49,259 nucleotides of DNA from Oceanobacillus indicireducens (GTDB taxonomy: Bacteria; Bacillota; Bacilli; Bacillales; Amphibacillaceae). The position numbers and the translations under genes were made by a program. Location: assembly GCF_014647195.1 (NCBI RefSeq), contig NZ_BMOS01000025.1, positions 1 through 49,259 on the forward strand, read 5' to 3'. Every line of letters begins with the position of its first letter. The stretch's first letter is position 1. Positions 25,952 through 35,746 of the stretch are shown here, in pieces. The notes under the pieces were generated by a model. That model was not told the DNA's origin and did not search any database. It was given only the letters and a program-made list of their open reading frames with translations.

Positions 25952-26527
25952 ATGTCTTTTCTAAAAAAAGATTATCGAGAAATCATCACTAAGGCAGTTA
26001 TTGGGAAGGGACGTAAGTTTACAAAGGAATTTCATACGGTTACTCCCCCAAACCGTCCCTCGAGCATTCTCGGGTGCTGGGTGATTAATCATTTATACCA
26101 CGCAAAAATGAAATCTACGGATAGTGTAGAAATAAATGGTAGCTATGAAGTAAATATTTGGTATTCCTTTAATGATAATACAAAGACGCAGGTCGTTACG
26201 GAAAAAGTAACATATCGTGATATTGTGCCCCTATCCATCAAAGATGAAAATTGCCTGAATGATGATTTCGATGTGATTGCAAAAGTGTTACAGCAGCCAA
26301 ATTGCCTAGAATGCAAAATTGAGAAAAAAGGAAATAAAATTAAAGTTGAGGTGGAAAGAGAATTTATCGTGCAAGTAATTGGCGAAACAAAATTACTCGT
26401 AAAAGTGGATCCGACTTGGGATGCAAATAAGGTGGAAGATGAAGACGATGATGAAGTGTGGGATCATGCCGTGACGGATGATGAATTAGAAGATGTCCAA
26501 ACAGATTTCATCCATACTAAAGATTAA
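25952..26527 (+). CDS. cotE: Outer spore coat morphogenetic protein CotE
   Basis: This 191-residue protein is CotE: start [23 protein letters not shown], the conserved [14 protein letters not shown] segment, and an acidic C-terminus with [11 protein letters not shown]. CotE forms the layer on which the outer coat assembles around the forespore and binds many coat proteins. The ATG at 25952 was chosen because GAGGAGG precedes it; earlier in-frame ATGs lack the family start. It diverges from mutS and is followed by structured element A. Confidence 0.96.
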   Translation: MSFLKKDYREIITKAVIGKGRKFTKEFHTVTPPNRPSSILGCWVINHLYHAKMKSTDSVEINGSYEVNIWYSFNDNTKTQVVTEKVTYRDIVPLSIKDENCLNDDFDVIAKVLQQPNCLECKIEKKGNKIKVEVEREFIVQVIGETKLLVKVDPTWDANKVEDEDDDEVWDHAVTDDELEDVQTDFIHTKD

Positions 26528-26548
26528 GCAGTTTCCCAAGCGGAGAGC

Positions 26549-26706
26549 TAAAGTGAAACTTCATTCAGTGGGGGGGATATCCTTATCTCCCCCACTGAAT
26601 GTTAGTTGAACAGAATCAGGTATTTACGGACTGTATATCCCCCACCCTCACATATTGGGCTTCCCTAATGTTTAGGGGTGGGGGTATTACAGACCGTTAA
26701 TACGTG
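26549..26706 (+). ncRNA. Structured repeat element, copy A (158 nt)
   Basis: Hairpin 1: CATTCAGTGGGGG (from 26562) pairs with CCCCCACTGAATG (to 26591), extended by GATA/TATC around a UCCU loop. Hairpin 2 is long: TTACGG-CTGTA (from about 26623) and ATCCCCCACCC pair with GGGTGGGGGTAT and TACAG-CCGTTAA (to 26700), enclosing TTGGGCTTCCCT. A second copy with compensatory changes is at 46420-46573. It follows cotE on the same strand. Whether it is an independent RNA, a 3' UTR element or a mobile-element derivative cannot be told; a distant link to IS200/IS605-type ends is one idea. Confidence 0.6.
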
Positions 26707-26708
26707 CT

Positions 26709-26744
26709 AAAAAAACCAAGCATAATAGATTGCTTGGTTTTTTT
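26709..26744. terminator. Bidirectional terminator between cotE and ricA
   Basis: AAAAAACCAAGCA pairs with TGCTTGGTTTTTT around a short loop. It serves the minus-strand ricA gene and could also end transcripts of element A. Confidence 0.92.
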
Positions 26745-26746
26745 AG

Positions 26747-27157
26747 CTATTTCGTTACTTTTGTACCTGTTTTGCCTTCTAGTACATTACCGCCTGTCCC
26801 TTCAATAATACGGTTTGTTACTTCTCTAGAAATTGTAGTAGATACAAGCTGTAAGACATCATTTACTGTCACTTGAAGTTCTTTGAATTCCGAAACGATA
26901 GGGATACCGTCCAACTCACTTTGTAAACGATCCAGTTGCTCTTCTACACGGGCTAATGCTTCTTTCTTATCATAAGCCTGCAAATTTACTGCTTGTTTTT
27001 GTAAAGCTTTAATCTTTGTAATCAGTGTTTGAATTTTTGTACTCGCATTTATTTTAGCTTCGAGTTCTTTAAAGCGGTCAATTTCTTCCGTATTTGCTAG
27101 CATGTCTGCCAAATTTTTTGCCGCGTCAAGTACTTCTTTCCTTGAATATTGTGCCAT
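26747..27157 (-). CDS. ricA: RicA (YmcA), RNase Y specificity-complex subunit
   Basis: This 136-residue helical protein is YmcA/RicA. With RicF (YlbF) and RicT (YaaT) it forms a complex carrying Fe-S clusters that directs RNase Y to specific mRNAs and affects competence, biofilm formation and sporulation. The alpha-helical core (KIQTLITKIKALQKQAVNLQ) belongs to the YlbF/YmcA family. It starts one base after the miaB stop, so the two are translationally coupled. RNase Y itself (rny) is encoded 4 kb upstream. Confidence 0.93.
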   Translation of the reverse strand: MAQYSRKEVLDAAKNLADMLANTEEIDRFKELEAKINASTKIQTLITKIKALQKQAVNLQAYDKKEALARVEEQLDRLQSELDGIPIVSEFKELQVTVNDVLQLVSTTISREVTNRIIEGTGGNVLEGKTGTKVTK

Positions 27158-27158
27158 G

Positions 27159-28715
27159 TTACTTCACCTCAATTTTACTTTCTGCCATGATACCATCTAA
27201 GGACCAAGTTTTTGCTTCGGTAATTTCCACTTCCACAATCTGACCAATTGCTGATTTCGGTCCTTTGAAGTTCACAAGCTTATTCTTCTCTGTATACCCT
27301 GCGAGAATATCAGGATTTTTCTTACTTTCACCCTCAACGAGTACTTTTACTGTTTTTCCTTCATATTTCCTCATTGATTCCGCAGATTGTTTGTTTACAA
27401 GTTCATTTAAACGATAAAGACGCTGTTTCTTCACTTCTTCCGGTACATCATCTTTTTTTCTTGCAGCCGGCGTTCCTTCACGCGGAGAGTAGATGAACGT
27501 GTACGCTGCTTCAAAGCCGACTTCTTCCATCAGTGTCATCGTCTCTTCAAACTGTTCATCCGTTTCGTTCGGGAATCCGACAATGATGTCAGTCGTCAAT
27601 GTGACATTGGGAATTGCTTTTTTAATTTTACGGACAAGTTCCAAGTATTCTTCCCGTGTATATTTACGGTTCATTTTCTTCAGTACTTCTGAGCTTCCGG
27701 ATTGGACCGGTAAATGAATGTGATCGAGCAAGTTTCCACCCTGGGCCAATACGTCAATCAAATGATCATCGAAATCTCTTGGATGAGATGTCGTGAAACG
27801 GACCCTTGGAATGTCGATTTTATGAATGTCATTCATTAAATCTCCAAAGGTATAATCCAGATCTTCAAAATCTTTACCATATGCATTCACATTTTGACCG
27901 AGTAAGGTGACTTCTTTATAGCCCTGGGCGACCAGATGTCTTACTTCTTGAATAATATCCTCCGGTCTTCTGCTGCGCTCTTTTCCTCTTGTCATTGGGA
28001 CGATACAATACGTACAGAACTTATCACAGCCATACATGATGTTGACCCAAGCTTTGATTTTTCCTTTACGAGCTTTCGGAAGGTTTTCAATGATATCGCC
28101 TTCTTTTGACCATACTTCGACGACCATTTCTTTTCCAAACATCGCTTCTTTAATCAGGTGGGGTAACCGATGGATATTATGTGTTCCAAAAATAAGATCA
28201 ATATGTTGATGTTTCTTTAATATCCGATCAACAACTGATTCTTCTTGGGACATACATCCGCAAACACCAATAATGAGATCCGGATTTTCAAGCTTTAATG
28301 GTTTCAAGTGTCCAATCTCACCGAACACTTTATTTTCCGCATTTTCCCGGATGGCACAAGTATTTAATAAGATGATATCTGCTTCTTTTACATCTTCTGT
28401 TGCAGTATAACCCATTTCCATAAATATTCCAGCCATTACTTCTGTATCATGTTCATTCATTTGACAACCATAGGTGCGAATTAAGAACTTACGGCCCTCA
28501 CCCACCGTTTGCATATCTTCGGGAATAGAAAAATCATATTTAAATTGGACTTCTTCTTTCCTTCTCTTTCTTGCTTTTTTTATGTCAGGGGTTTTGGGGG
28601 TGTAATTGGTATGGAAATACTTTGCGATCATATCTTCACTGGACGTTTGTTTAATCCGTTCGAAATTCTCTTCTGTATTAATTTGTGCCTGCTGCTTTCG
28701 CTCTTGTTCGTTCAT
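27159..28715 (-). CDS. miaB: tRNA-2-methylthio-N6-dimethylallyladenosine synthase MiaB
   Basis: This 518-residue radical-SAM methylthiotransferase acts after MiaA on A37. An N-terminal extension of about 65 residues precedes the UPF0004 domain ([19 protein letters not shown], with further cysteines in [11 protein letters not shown] and [10 protein letters not shown]). The radical-SAM motif CxxxCxxC is in [17 protein letters not shown], and a C-terminal TRAM domain follows. In B. subtilis tdh-kbl lie between spoVS and this gene; they are absent here. Confidence 0.97.
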   Translation of the reverse strand: MNEQERKQQAQINTEENFERIKQTSSEDMIAKYFHTNYTPKTPDIKKARKRRKEEVQFKYDFSIPEDMQTVGEGRKFLIRTYGCQMNEHDTEVMAGIFMEMGYTATEDVKEADIILLNTCAIRENAENKVFGEIGHLKPLKLENPDLIIGVCGCMSQEESVVDRILKKHQHIDLIFGTHNIHRLPHLIKEAMFGKEMVVEVWSKEGDIIENLPKARKGKIKAWVNIMYGCDKFCTYCIVPMTRGKERSRRPEDIIQEVRHLVAQGYKEVTLLGQNVNAYGKDFEDLDYTFGDLMNDIHKIDIPRVRFTTSHPRDFDDHLIDVLAQGGNLLDHIHLPVQSGSSEVLKKMNRKYTREEYLELVRKIKKAIPNVTLTTDIIVGFPNETDEQFEETMTLMEEVGFEAAYTFIYSPREGTPAARKKDDVPEEVKKQRLYRLNELVNKQSAESMRKYEGKTVKVLVEGESKKNPDILAGYTEKNKLVNFKGPKSAIGQIVEVEITEAKTWSLDGIMAESKIEVK

Positions 28716-28822
28716 CTCGGCTCTCCTTTCAATGAGTACTTCTATGTATAAGTTTACAACATAATAAGTATAAGGCTTATGAATAAATTTAACAATATAT
28801 ACCGCGAAACTGCAAATAAAAA

Positions 28823-28844
28823 CCTTCCTTGATTAGAAGGAAGG
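28823..28844 (-). terminator. Terminator of spoVS
   Basis: CCTTCCTT (28823-28830) pairs with AAGGAAGG (28837-28844), followed by a U-run on the minus strand. The gap 28716-28822 holds nothing else that I can see. Confidence 0.85.
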
Positions 28845-28862
28845 CGTATGATTGCTTTTTAA

Positions 28863-29123
28863 TTATCTTGGTTCCACGATTAATTTGATTGCAGTTCTTT
28901 CTTCTTCATCAATCTTGATATCGGTGAATGCCGGTATACAAATGAGATCTACTCCACTTGGAGCAACGAATCCTCTTGCAATGGCTACAGCCTTTATTGA
29001 TTGATTCAATGCTCCTGCACCAATCGCCTGAATTTCTGCAGTTCCTCTTTCGCGAAGCACATTTGCGAGAGCCCCTGCTACTGAATTTGGATTAGATTTT
29101 GATGAAACCTTCAATACTTCCAT
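28863..29123 (-). CDS. spoVS: Stage V sporulation protein S
   Basis: This 86-residue protein of the SpoVS/Alba-like family starts MEVLKVSSKSNPNSVAGALANVLRE and is almost identical across Bacillaceae. It affects septation and coat assembly through an unknown, probably nucleic-acid-binding, role. The start has AGGGAGGT upstream. It stands alone between ymdB and miaB with its own terminator. Confidence 0.97.
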   Translation of the reverse strand: MEVLKVSSKSNPNSVAGALANVLRERGTAEIQAIGAGALNQSIKAVAIARGFVAPSGVDLICIPAFTDIKIDEEERTAIKLIVEPR

Positions 29124-29266
29124 TAGTAGTACCTCCCTTACCTCAGTTTTATAGTTCTATTTCTACTATATTCTTTGAGTTGTAAGCTTATTCCCTAAAC
29201 CTGTTAGAAGACATCAGGAACAACCAACTCGTATTGCCTCAGCAAAAGGGATGTTCTGAATAACAG

Positions 29267-30064
29267 TCAGGCAAAGAAGGGGTGGTCATCATTGATTAAT
29301 ATTCTTTCGATGTCTACTGCTTTCCCTGTTTTTGAATCAATGGAAACTAACACTGCATTTAATTGTTTTCTACCCTTTTTTGTAATTTCAAAACGTACAG
29401 GCAGTGATGTTAGAAAGCGTTTTAGAACAGCTTCTCTTTCTACTCCAAGTATTCCATCGTAAGGACCAGTCATGCCTACATCAGTGATATAGGCGGTACC
29501 GTCGGGAAGAATTCGCTCGTCTGCAGTTTGTGTGTGAGTGTGTGTGCCGACGACAGCGCTGACTTTTCCGTCAATATACCAGCCAAATGCTTGCTTTTCA
29601 CTTGTTGCTTCACCGTGGAAATCGACGAAAATAATGTTCGTGTGCTTTTTTGCTTCTTGAATCAGGTTATCTATCGTGGTAAATGGGTCTTCAATTGCTG
29701 GCAGGAAGGTTCTCCCTTGCATGTTAATGACAGCTACTTTAAGATCATTTACGTTTAAATAGATGATTCCTTTTCCTGGGTTGTTGTCCGGAAAGTTTGC
29801 AGGGCGGATAAGGTATTTGGCTTCATCAATGAAGTCAAAGATTTCTTTTTTATCCCATGTGTGGTTTCCCATTGTAATTGCTTGGGCACCCCATTCGAGG
29901 AAGTTGCGGTAAATCGTTTCTGTAATTCCTTTGCCCGCTGCTGCATTTTCGCCGTTAAGAATCGTGACGGTTGGGCGGTATTTTTCTTTTAATCTTGGCA
30001 GATATTCCTTAACCATTTCCCGTCCTGGTGAACCAACAACATCACCAATAAATAAAATTTTCAT
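29267..30064 (-). CDS. ymdB: YmdB, calcineurin-like metallophosphoesterase
   Basis: This 265-residue protein of the TIGR00282 family has a dimetal active site: GDVVGSPGRE at the N-terminus, then NGENAAAGKG, GNHTWD and VGTHTHTQT. B. subtilis YmdB hydrolyses 2',3'-cyclic nucleotides and affects the choice between biofilm and motility as well as nanotube formation. It follows rny in conserved order, but here 660 bp of palindromic repeats separate them, so they are probably not one operon. Confidence 0.95.
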   Translation of the reverse strand: MKILFIGDVVGSPGREMVKEYLPRLKEKYRPTVTILNGENAAAGKGITETIYRNFLEWGAQAITMGNHTWDKKEIFDFIDEAKYLIRPANFPDNNPGKGIIYLNVNDLKVAVINMQGRTFLPAIEDPFTTIDNLIQEAKKHTNIIFVDFHGEATSEKQAFGWYIDGKVSAVVGTHTHTQTADERILPDGTAYITDVGMTGPYDGILGVEREAVLKRFLTSLPVRFEITKKGRKQLNAVLVSIDSKTGKAVDIERILINDDHPFFA

Positions 30065-30217
30065 CTTTACATCATCCTAACCTAATTCCTAGTTTTTAAA
30101 AGTCTGTTCTGTTTTCCCAATTACTCCCTCTTAGGAAGTAACCGAAAGAAACTACTGAATCCTTTCATTCAGCGTAAGTGTCTTTGCTCGTTCCTATAGT
30201 TTAGAACTCTAATCGCC

Positions 30218-30343
30218 GTTCAGTTGCCCGGTGGACGGATGCTTTCCGCGGGCACAGCCGAAGCCTCCTCGGGCTATCGCCCTGCGGGGTCCTCCGGACT
30301 CGTGCTATTCCCGCAGGAGTCACCGTCCACCGGGCAACTGAAC
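30218..30343. repeat. Palindromic element 2
   Basis: A 21-bp perfect inverted repeat (30218-30238 and 30323-30343, core TTGCCCGGTGGACGG) encloses a core with GCTTTCCGCGGGC, CCTCCTCGGGCT and CCCTGCGGGG. The core blocks match those of elements 1 and 3, but the arms do not. Confidence 0.85.
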
Positions 30344-30441
30344 TGGAAGAGAGCGTTATTATTATTGGAAACAATCATATCATGATGAGAATTCTATTCC
30401 TAAAATAATAAATAGGATTCCAAATTCGGTCTTCCCTGGGA

Positions 30442-30557
30442 GCAGTCCAGACACCTTGAGACTCCAGCAGGAGGATAGGCATAGGTGAGACCCCGCAGGG
30501 CGGCAGCCCGAGGAGGCTCACCAGCCGCCTGCGGAAAGCGAGAGGTGTCTGGACTGC
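30442..30557. repeat. Palindromic element 3
   Basis: GCAGTCCAGACACCT (30442-30456) and AGGTGTCTGGACTGC (30543-30557) are perfect 15-bp inverted repeats. The core (about 30457-30541) is the reverse complement of the core of element 1, including CCCCGCAGGGCGGCAGCCCG. Confidence 0.85.
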
Positions 30558-30699
30558 GAACCTCCAGAAGAAAGTTGCACTTACGCTGAATGAAAGTAAT
30601 TACGATTTCGATTTCTTGGTGTCATCGTTTTCTTATTTTAGGGGTGGCGAAGGTTGAATTATTATTTTACCCAGTAAAGATTTTTTTAACGGTGGCAAA

Positions 30700-30731
30700 A
30701 AATAAAAGCAGTCCGATGACTGCTTTTATTT
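30700..30731 (-). terminator. Terminator of rny
   Basis: AAATAAAAGCAGTC (30700-30713) pairs with GACTGCTTTTATTT (30718-30731). It overlaps the rny stop codon. Confidence 0.88.
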
Positions 30732-32291
30732 GGCATATTCAACTGCTCTTGTTTCCCTGATTACCGTTACTTTAATATGGCCAGGGTAATCGAGCTCGCT
30801 TTCGATACGATTACGAATCTCCCTTGCAACTCTCAATGAATCAAGATCATCAATTTCATCAGGTTTTACCATAATACGAATCTCTCTACCCGCCTGAATT
30901 GCATAGGATTTCTCTACACCTTCGAATGATTCGGAGATTTCCTCTAGTTTCTCCAGACGTCTAATGTAGTTCTCGAGCGTTTCGCTTCTTGCACCTGGCC
31001 GTGCAGCGGATAGGGCATCAGCTGCTGCGACTAATACTGAAATGATGGAAGTAGGTTCTTCATCACCATGGTGGGAAGCAATCGCATTAATAACAACCTC
31101 ATGCTCTTTATATTTCATCGCAAGTTCTTTTCCAATTTCTACGTGACTACCTTCTACTTCATGGTCAATCGCTTTTCCAATATCATGAAGTAAACCAGCT
31201 CTTCTTGCTAATATTACATCTTCACCTAGTTCTGCAGCAAGCAAACCAGATAAGTAAGCAACTTCTGCCGAATGTTTTAATACGTTTTGACCATAGCTTG
31301 TACGATATTTTAGACGACCAAGTATTTTCACAAGATCCGGGTGCAGTCCATGCACACCAACCTCAAATGTCGTTTCTTCACCGACTTCACGAATATATTC
31401 ATCAACTTCACGTCTTGCTTTATCTACCATTTCTTCAATTCGTGCCGGATGGATTCTTCCATCTTGGACAAGTTTTTCCAAGGCAATACGAGCAATTTCC
31501 CGGCGAATTGGATCAAATCCAGATAATATAACAGCTTCTGGCGTGTCATCGATAATTAAATCAATACCAGTCAACGTTTCTAATGTTCGTATATTACGTC
31601 CTTCTCGACCAATGATTCGACCTTTCATCTCATCATTTGGCAGGGTGACGACAGATACAGTTGTCTCAGCAACATGGTCTGCAGCACAGCGTTGCAGCGC
31701 TAACGAGAGAATGCTTTTCGCTTTTTTATCAGCTTCTTCTTTCGCCTGATTCTCTGTTTCTTTAATCATAATAGCCGCTTCATGCTTCACTTCTTTTTCA
31801 ATTCGTTCTAAAATAATTTGTTTTGCCTGGTCCGTTGTATAACCTGAAATGCGCTCAAGCTCAGCTTGCTGCTCCTCTTTCATAGCCTGCACTTTGCTTT
31901 CCATTTCTTCAGTTTGCTGTTGTCTCTCCGTTAAAGCTTCTTCCCGTTTCTCCAGTGATAATTCACGGTTATCTAGAGAGACACTTTTTTGGTCAAGAAT
32001 ATCTTCTTTTTGCGTTAAGCGATTTTCTTGTTTCTGGAGTTCAGCACGGCGTTCACGCAGCTCATCCTCTGCTTGCTGTCGTAATTTATGGTTCTCATCT
32101 TTTGCTTCCAGGAGTGCTTCCTTTTTAGCTGCATCCGCATTCCGATGTGCTTCTTCGACGATTTGTTTCGCCAAGTCTTCTGCACTTGAAATCTTTGCTT
32201 CTGCAATCGATTTTCGAATCAGATAACCAACAAACAGACCTATGATAAGGATGAATACTAGCAAAAGGGAGATGATCAAAGGGTGGTCCAT
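30726..32291 (-). CDS. rny: Ribonuclease Y
   Basis: This 521-residue membrane-anchored endoribonuclease initiates mRNA decay in Firmicutes. It has an N-terminal membrane helix (about residues 4-25), a long coiled coil (about 30-180), a KH domain ([25 protein letters not shown]) and an HD domain with [16 protein letters not shown] at 32291 was chosen because GGAGGTGA lies five bases upstream; a GTG three codons earlier is inside the ribosome binding site. Confidence 0.97.
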   Translation of the reverse strand: MDHPLIISLLLVFILIIGLFVGYLIRKSIAEAKISSAEDLAKQIVEEAHRNADAAKKEALLEAKDENHKLRQQAEDELRERRAELQKQENRLTQKEDILDQKSVSLDNRELSLEKREEALTERQQQTEEMESKVQAMKEEQQAELERISGYTTDQAKQIILERIEKEVKHEAAIMIKETENQAKEEADKKAKSILSLALQRCAADHVAETTVSVVTLPNDEMKGRIIGREGRNIRTLETLTGIDLIIDDTPEAVILSGFDPIRREIARIALEKLVQDGRIHPARIEEMVDKARREVDEYIREVGEETTFEVGVHGLHPDLVKILGRLKYRTSYGQNVLKHSAEVAYLSGLLAAELGEDVILARRAGLLHDIGKAIDHEVEGSHVEIGKELAMKYKEHEVVINAIASHHGDEEPTSIISVLVAAADALSAARPGARSETLENYIRRLEKLEEISESFEGVEKSYAIQAGREIRIMVKPDEIDDLDSLRVAREIRNRIESELDYPGHIKVTVIRETRAVEYAK

Positions 32292-32395
32292 ATTTTTCAC
32301 CTCCTATTGCTATAAAGTTGTTGTACAATTCATTATCTTCGTCATGTACCCATTATCAATACAAGGATTAATAATTACCGTATAATTGAATAAAA

Positions 32396-32438
32396 TTATA
32401 CAATGTTAATTTTAATTGTCAATTTACTTATTGTCAAG
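32396..32438 (-). promoter_or_regulatory. Two overlapping sigma-A promoters for rny
   Basis: On the minus strand TTGACA (plus 32433-32438) with TAAAAT (32410-32415), spacer 17, overlaps TTGACA (32418-32423) with TATAAT (32396-32401), spacer 16. The leader is then about 100 nt. The rest of 32292-32544 shows no gene. Confidence 0.8.
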
Positions 32439-32549
32439 GAAACTTCAGAAGTATTTCAGAAGTATTTCAAGTAAAAGTCATATTGTAAGAAAGCAAGTAC
32501 AAGTTCCAATTTCTATCTTCTCATACCCCTTACCAGAAATTCAATAAAA

Positions 32550-32582
32550 AAGCTGTCCTCCGATAAAAACCGAATAGACAGC
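32550..32582 (-). terminator. Terminator of recA
   Basis: AGCTGTC pairs with GACAGCT around an inner CCG/CGG arm, with a long U-tract on the minus strand, directly after the recA stop. Confidence 0.85.
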
Positions 32583-32588
32583 TGCATA

Positions 32589-33647
32589 TTATATGTCAAG
32601 ACTTTCCTGTTCATCAGATGACGCTGATGTATTCTCTGTATCCGCGTCTGTGCTTTCACTTGCTTCGAGTTCATAATGACTACGGATTTCACGATTTACT
32701 TCTTCAAAAATTTCAGGGTTTTCTTTCATGAATGTTTTTGCGTTCTCTCGACCTTGTCCTAAGCGCTCTCCTTTATAAGAATACCAGGCACCACTTTTTT
32801 GAACGATATCAAGATCTGCACCAACATCGATGATTTCACCTTCTTTAGAGATTCCTTCACCATACATGATATCTACTTCAGCTTGTTTGAACGGCGGTGC
32901 TACTTTGTTTTTCACAACTTTTACCCTCGTTCGGTTACCGATCATTTCATTTCCCTGTTTCAACGTTTCTGCTCGGCGAACTTCTAAGCGGACAGAAGAA
33001 TAGAATTTAAGTGCGCGGCCTCCCGGTGTTGTTTCTGGGTTACCGAACATAACTCCAATCTTCTCACGGACTTGGTTAATGAAGATGGCGGTAGCATTTG
33101 ATTTATTGATTGCACCTGATAGCTTACGCAAGGCTTGAGACATTAATCTTGCCTGAAGTCCCATATGAGAGTCGCCCATTTCACCTTCAATTTCCGCTTT
33201 TGGTACAAGAGCAGCAACGGAGTCAACAACAATAATATCAACTGCACCGCTACGCACAAGTGCTTCTGTAATTTCAAGTGCTTGTTCTCCGGTATCAGGC
33301 TGCGAGAGCAACAGTTCATCTGTATTTACTCCAAGTACCCGTGCGTAAGTTGGATCAAGTGCATGCTCCGCGTCGATAAATGCTGCTTGTCCACCTTGCC
33401 TCTGAGCTTCAGCAATTGCGTGGAGGGCAAATGTTGTTTTACCCGAGGATTCAGGTCCGTAAATTTCAATTACTCGTCCTCTAGGATACCCACCAATTCC
33501 AAGTGCCACGTCCAAGGCTAAGGAACCACTTGGGATTGTGGCAATCTGTTGGTTCTGCTCTTCTCCAAGTTTCATAATCGAACCCTTACCGAATTGTTTC
33601 TCTATCTGTCTTAAAGCCATATCTAAAGCTTGTTTTCTCTCACTCAA
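32589..33647 (-). CDS. recA: Recombinase RecA
   Basis: This 352-residue recombinase forms filaments on single-stranded DNA, drives strand exchange and stimulates LexA self-cleavage. Walker A (GPESSGKT) is near residues 64-71, Walker B is [11 protein letters not shown], and the L2 region [22 protein letters not shown] is intact. The C-terminal tail is acidic. The start is TTG at 33647 with GGAGG eight bases upstream. Its promoter carries a LexA box, closing the SOS loop within this window. Confidence 0.98.
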   Translation of the reverse strand: MSERKQALDMALRQIEKQFGKGSIMKLGEEQNQQIATIPSGSLALDVALGIGGYPRGRVIEIYGPESSGKTTFALHAIAEAQRQGGQAAFIDAEHALDPTYARVLGVNTDELLLSQPDTGEQALEITEALVRSGAVDIIVVDSVAALVPKAEIEGEMGDSHMGLQARLMSQALRKLSGAINKSNATAIFINQVREKIGVMFGNPETTPGGRALKFYSSVRLEVRRAETLKQGNEMIGNRTRVKVVKNKVAPPFKQAEVDIMYGEGISKEGEIIDVGADLDIVQKSGAWYSYKGERLGQGRENAKTFMKENPEIFEEVNREIRSHYELEASESTDADTENTSASSDEQESLDI

Positions 33648-33677
33648 TGAAAATACCTCCTCAAATTATCTATCTCT

Positions 33678-33728
33678 ATCATACGCTTTTTTTCACCGTT
33701 TGACAAGCAAAAAACGAATAGACGTTCG
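33678..33728 (-). promoter_or_regulatory. recA promoter with LexA box
   Basis: On the minus strand TTGTCA (plus 33701-33706) and TATGAT (33678-33683) are spaced by 17 bp. CGAATAGACGTTCG (33715-33728) is one base from the LexA consensus and lies just upstream of the -35. Confidence 0.85.
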
Positions 33729-33821
33729 ATAAATATCACACCTGTCCTCACCGTCATTTTTAAATTTTTAAGTAGAGCTGGAGGTTCGTTTCTTCAATAT
33801 AAAGCATGAATAGAACGTAAA

Positions 33822-35072
33822 TTACACTTTTACATAGTTAAAAATTAATTCAAGACCTTTCATAACTGTGCGGTTTCGGATGGTATTCCGGTCTCCCTGG
33901 AATTGGAATCCGAATGCTTTATCCTCTTCCCCAATAACGGATAACCCAATATAAACGGTTCCAACTTGCTTTCCTTCCACTTCATTCGGACCGGCAACGC
34001 CTGTAAAGCTGATACCGACTGAAGATTGTAATTTCTCTCTCACATTTCTTGCTAAAGATAGAGCGCATGCTTCACTTACCGTACCCTTTTCCGCTATTAC
34101 TTGCTCTGGTACTTCCAGGACGCCCGTTTTCACCGCTTCACTATAGCAAACTACACCGCCTTGTACGACTTCACTTGCTCCAGATACGGAGATGAGCCGA
34201 TCGGTAAATTTCCCGCCGGTAAGACTTTCCGCAGCTGCGATAGAGAGTTGTTTCTTTTTAAAGTGTTCAATAATAATTTGTTCAATTGTTTCATCATTCT
34301 CAGCTACAAAATAATCTCCCACTTTCAGGAGTACAGCGGATTTCGCTTCAGTGAGTAAGGCGTCTAGCCCTTCTTCCGAGTCAGCTTTTGCTGTTAAACG
34401 AATGATAATCCCATCATCTGTTGCAAGGGGAGCGATGGTCGGATTCGTTTGTTCACGGATGAGATCCTGTAATTCATGTTCAAGTGCTGATTCACCAATC
34501 CCAAGGAACTTTAGAATGGTCGAACGAATCATTTGCTCTTTACCTGTCAATTTATAAAGATATGGTAAAATATCTTCTTTAAACATTGCTTTCATTTCAC
34601 GCGGAACCCCTGGCAGAAATATCCATGTTCGTTCTTCGTACTGGACAATCATCCCAGGCGCCATCCCTTTCTTATTAAATAAAACGGTAGCTGTTTCAAA
34701 CACGCGCGCCTGCCTGCGGTTATTCGGCGTCATTTGCCAACCTGTTCGCTTAAACCAATCTTCTATCTTTTTCATTGAAGGCTCATGTTCGACGATTGGA
34801 ATATTACAAATAGCTTGGAAAGCTTCACGGGTCAGATCATCTTCCGTTGGGCCTAATCCACCTGTGACAATAATAATATCTGAACGTTCATGAGCCTGTT
34901 TAAACGTGCTTGCAACCCGGTTCAAATTGTCACCAACGACGACATGGTTGTAAACATTTATACCGTATAAAGCTAACTGCTTGGATATCCATTGTGCGTT
35001 TGTGTTCGCGATTTGCCCTAATAACAACTCTGTTCCTACTGCGAGAATTTCTGCTTTGTATTGTTTTTTCAT
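33822..35072 (-). CDS. cinA: CinA, competence/damage-inducible protein
   Basis: This 416-residue protein has an N-terminal MoaB/MogA-like domain (GTELLLGQIANTNAQWIS, VTGGLGPTEDDLTRE) and a C-terminal NMN-deamidase-type domain (AAESLTGGKFTDRLISVSGAS, GVAGPN). In several bacteria CinA acts in NAD recycling, as an ADP-ribose pyrophosphatase and NMN deamidase; its competence role is indirect. Its ATG overlaps the pgsA stop by four bases (ATGA), so it is translationally coupled. recA has its own promoter downstream. Confidence 0.95.
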   Translation of the reverse strand: MKKQYKAEILAVGTELLLGQIANTNAQWISKQLALYGINVYNHVVVGDNLNRVASTFKQAHERSDIIIVTGGLGPTEDDLTREAFQAICNIPIVEHEPSMKKIEDWFKRTGWQMTPNNRRQARVFETATVLFNKKGMAPGMIVQYEERTWIFLPGVPREMKAMFKEDILPYLYKLTGKEQMIRSTILKFLGIGESALEHELQDLIREQTNPTIAPLATDDGIIIRLTAKADSEEGLDALLTEAKSAVLLKVGDYFVAENDETIEQIIIEHFKKKQLSIAAAESLTGGKFTDRLISVSGASEVVQGGVVCYSEAVKTGVLEVPEQVIAEKGTVSEACALSLARNVREKLQSSVGISFTGVAGPNEVEGKQVGTVYIGLSVIGEEDKAFGFQFQGDRNTIRNRTVMKGLELIFNYVKV

Positions 35073-35647
35073 TTCGAATCCCTCATTACATGCCAGTTTT
35101 TGTAAAAGTAATCAACACCTGAAATCACAGTAAAGATTAAGGCTAAGTAAAGCATGATTGTTCCCAATGGGAAATTTAAATAAGAAAAAGGAAAATTATG
35201 AAGGAGCAGGATAATAATAGCAATCATTTGCGTTGCTGTCTTCAATTTACCCATACTGCCGGCAGCAAGGACAATACCTTCTCCTGCAGCTACTAAACGC
35301 AGCCCGGTTACAGCAAACTCCCTGCTAATAATGACAATTACAATCCATGCAGCTGCAAGATCCATCTCCACCAGCATAATGAGCGCGGCAGAAACGAGCA
35401 GTTTATCAGCTAATGGATCAAGAAACTTACCAAGGTTTGTAATCAGATTATGTTTACGGGCATAATATCCATCGACCCAGTCCGTTGCAGAACCAATAAT
35501 AAATATAAGTGCTGCAATGAAATGGTGAACCGGCAATGTAGTGTTACCTATATCCCATTCTCCAAAGTCGAGAGGGAGCGATAATAATAAAATAAAAATC
35601 GGGATGAGAATAATACGAGATAGGGTGAGTTTATTAGGTAAATTCAT
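35069..35647 (-). CDS. pgsA: Phosphatidylglycerophosphate synthase PgsA
   Basis: This 192-residue membrane enzyme transfers a phosphatidyl group from CDP-diacylglycerol to glycerol-3-phosphate, the first committed step to phosphatidylglycerol. The CDP-alcohol phosphotransferase motif is visible as TDWVDGYYARKHNLITNLG followed by KFLDPLADK, with all metal-binding aspartates. Several membrane helices follow. It is coupled to cinA and separated from ymfM by a terminator. Confidence 0.96.
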   Translation of the reverse strand: MNLPNKLTLSRIILIPIFILLLSLPLDFGEWDIGNTTLPVHHFIAALIFIIGSATDWVDGYYARKHNLITNLGKFLDPLADKLLVSAALIMLVEMDLAAAWIVIVIISREFAVTGLRLVAAGEGIVLAAGSMGKLKTATQMIAIIILLLHNFPFSYLNFPLGTIMLYLALIFTVISGVDYFYKNWHVMRDSK

Positions 35648-35710
35648 GAGCCTTCCTCCTTGATGCTAATGCTTTTCTTTTTTTAGTTTTCTTGATATTA
35701 AAATGATAAA

Positions 35711-35736
35711 ACCCTTCCGCATTCGGTTGGAAGGGT
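35711..35736 (-). terminator. Terminator of the ymfM gene
   Basis: ACCCTTCC (35711-35718) pairs with GGAAGGGT (35729-35736), with TTTT following on the minus strand. Confidence 0.85.
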
Positions 35737-35746
35737 TGAAGCATAA

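Larger units (their letters stand above)
30162..30596. repeat. Composite palindromic element (outer inverted repeat)
   Basis: CTTTCATTCAGCGTAAGTG (30162-30180) and its perfect complement (30578-30596) bracket two GC-rich palindromes. The unit of 435 bp has no coding frame. Together with its flanks it fills the whole 30065-30699 gap between ymdB and rny. Confidence 0.8.

Noticed and set aside
26549-26706. Identification of element A as the Bacillaceae-1 RNA motif because loop 1 contains AUCCU
   Set aside because: Copy B has a different loop without this motif, and I cannot align either copy to the published consensus from memory.
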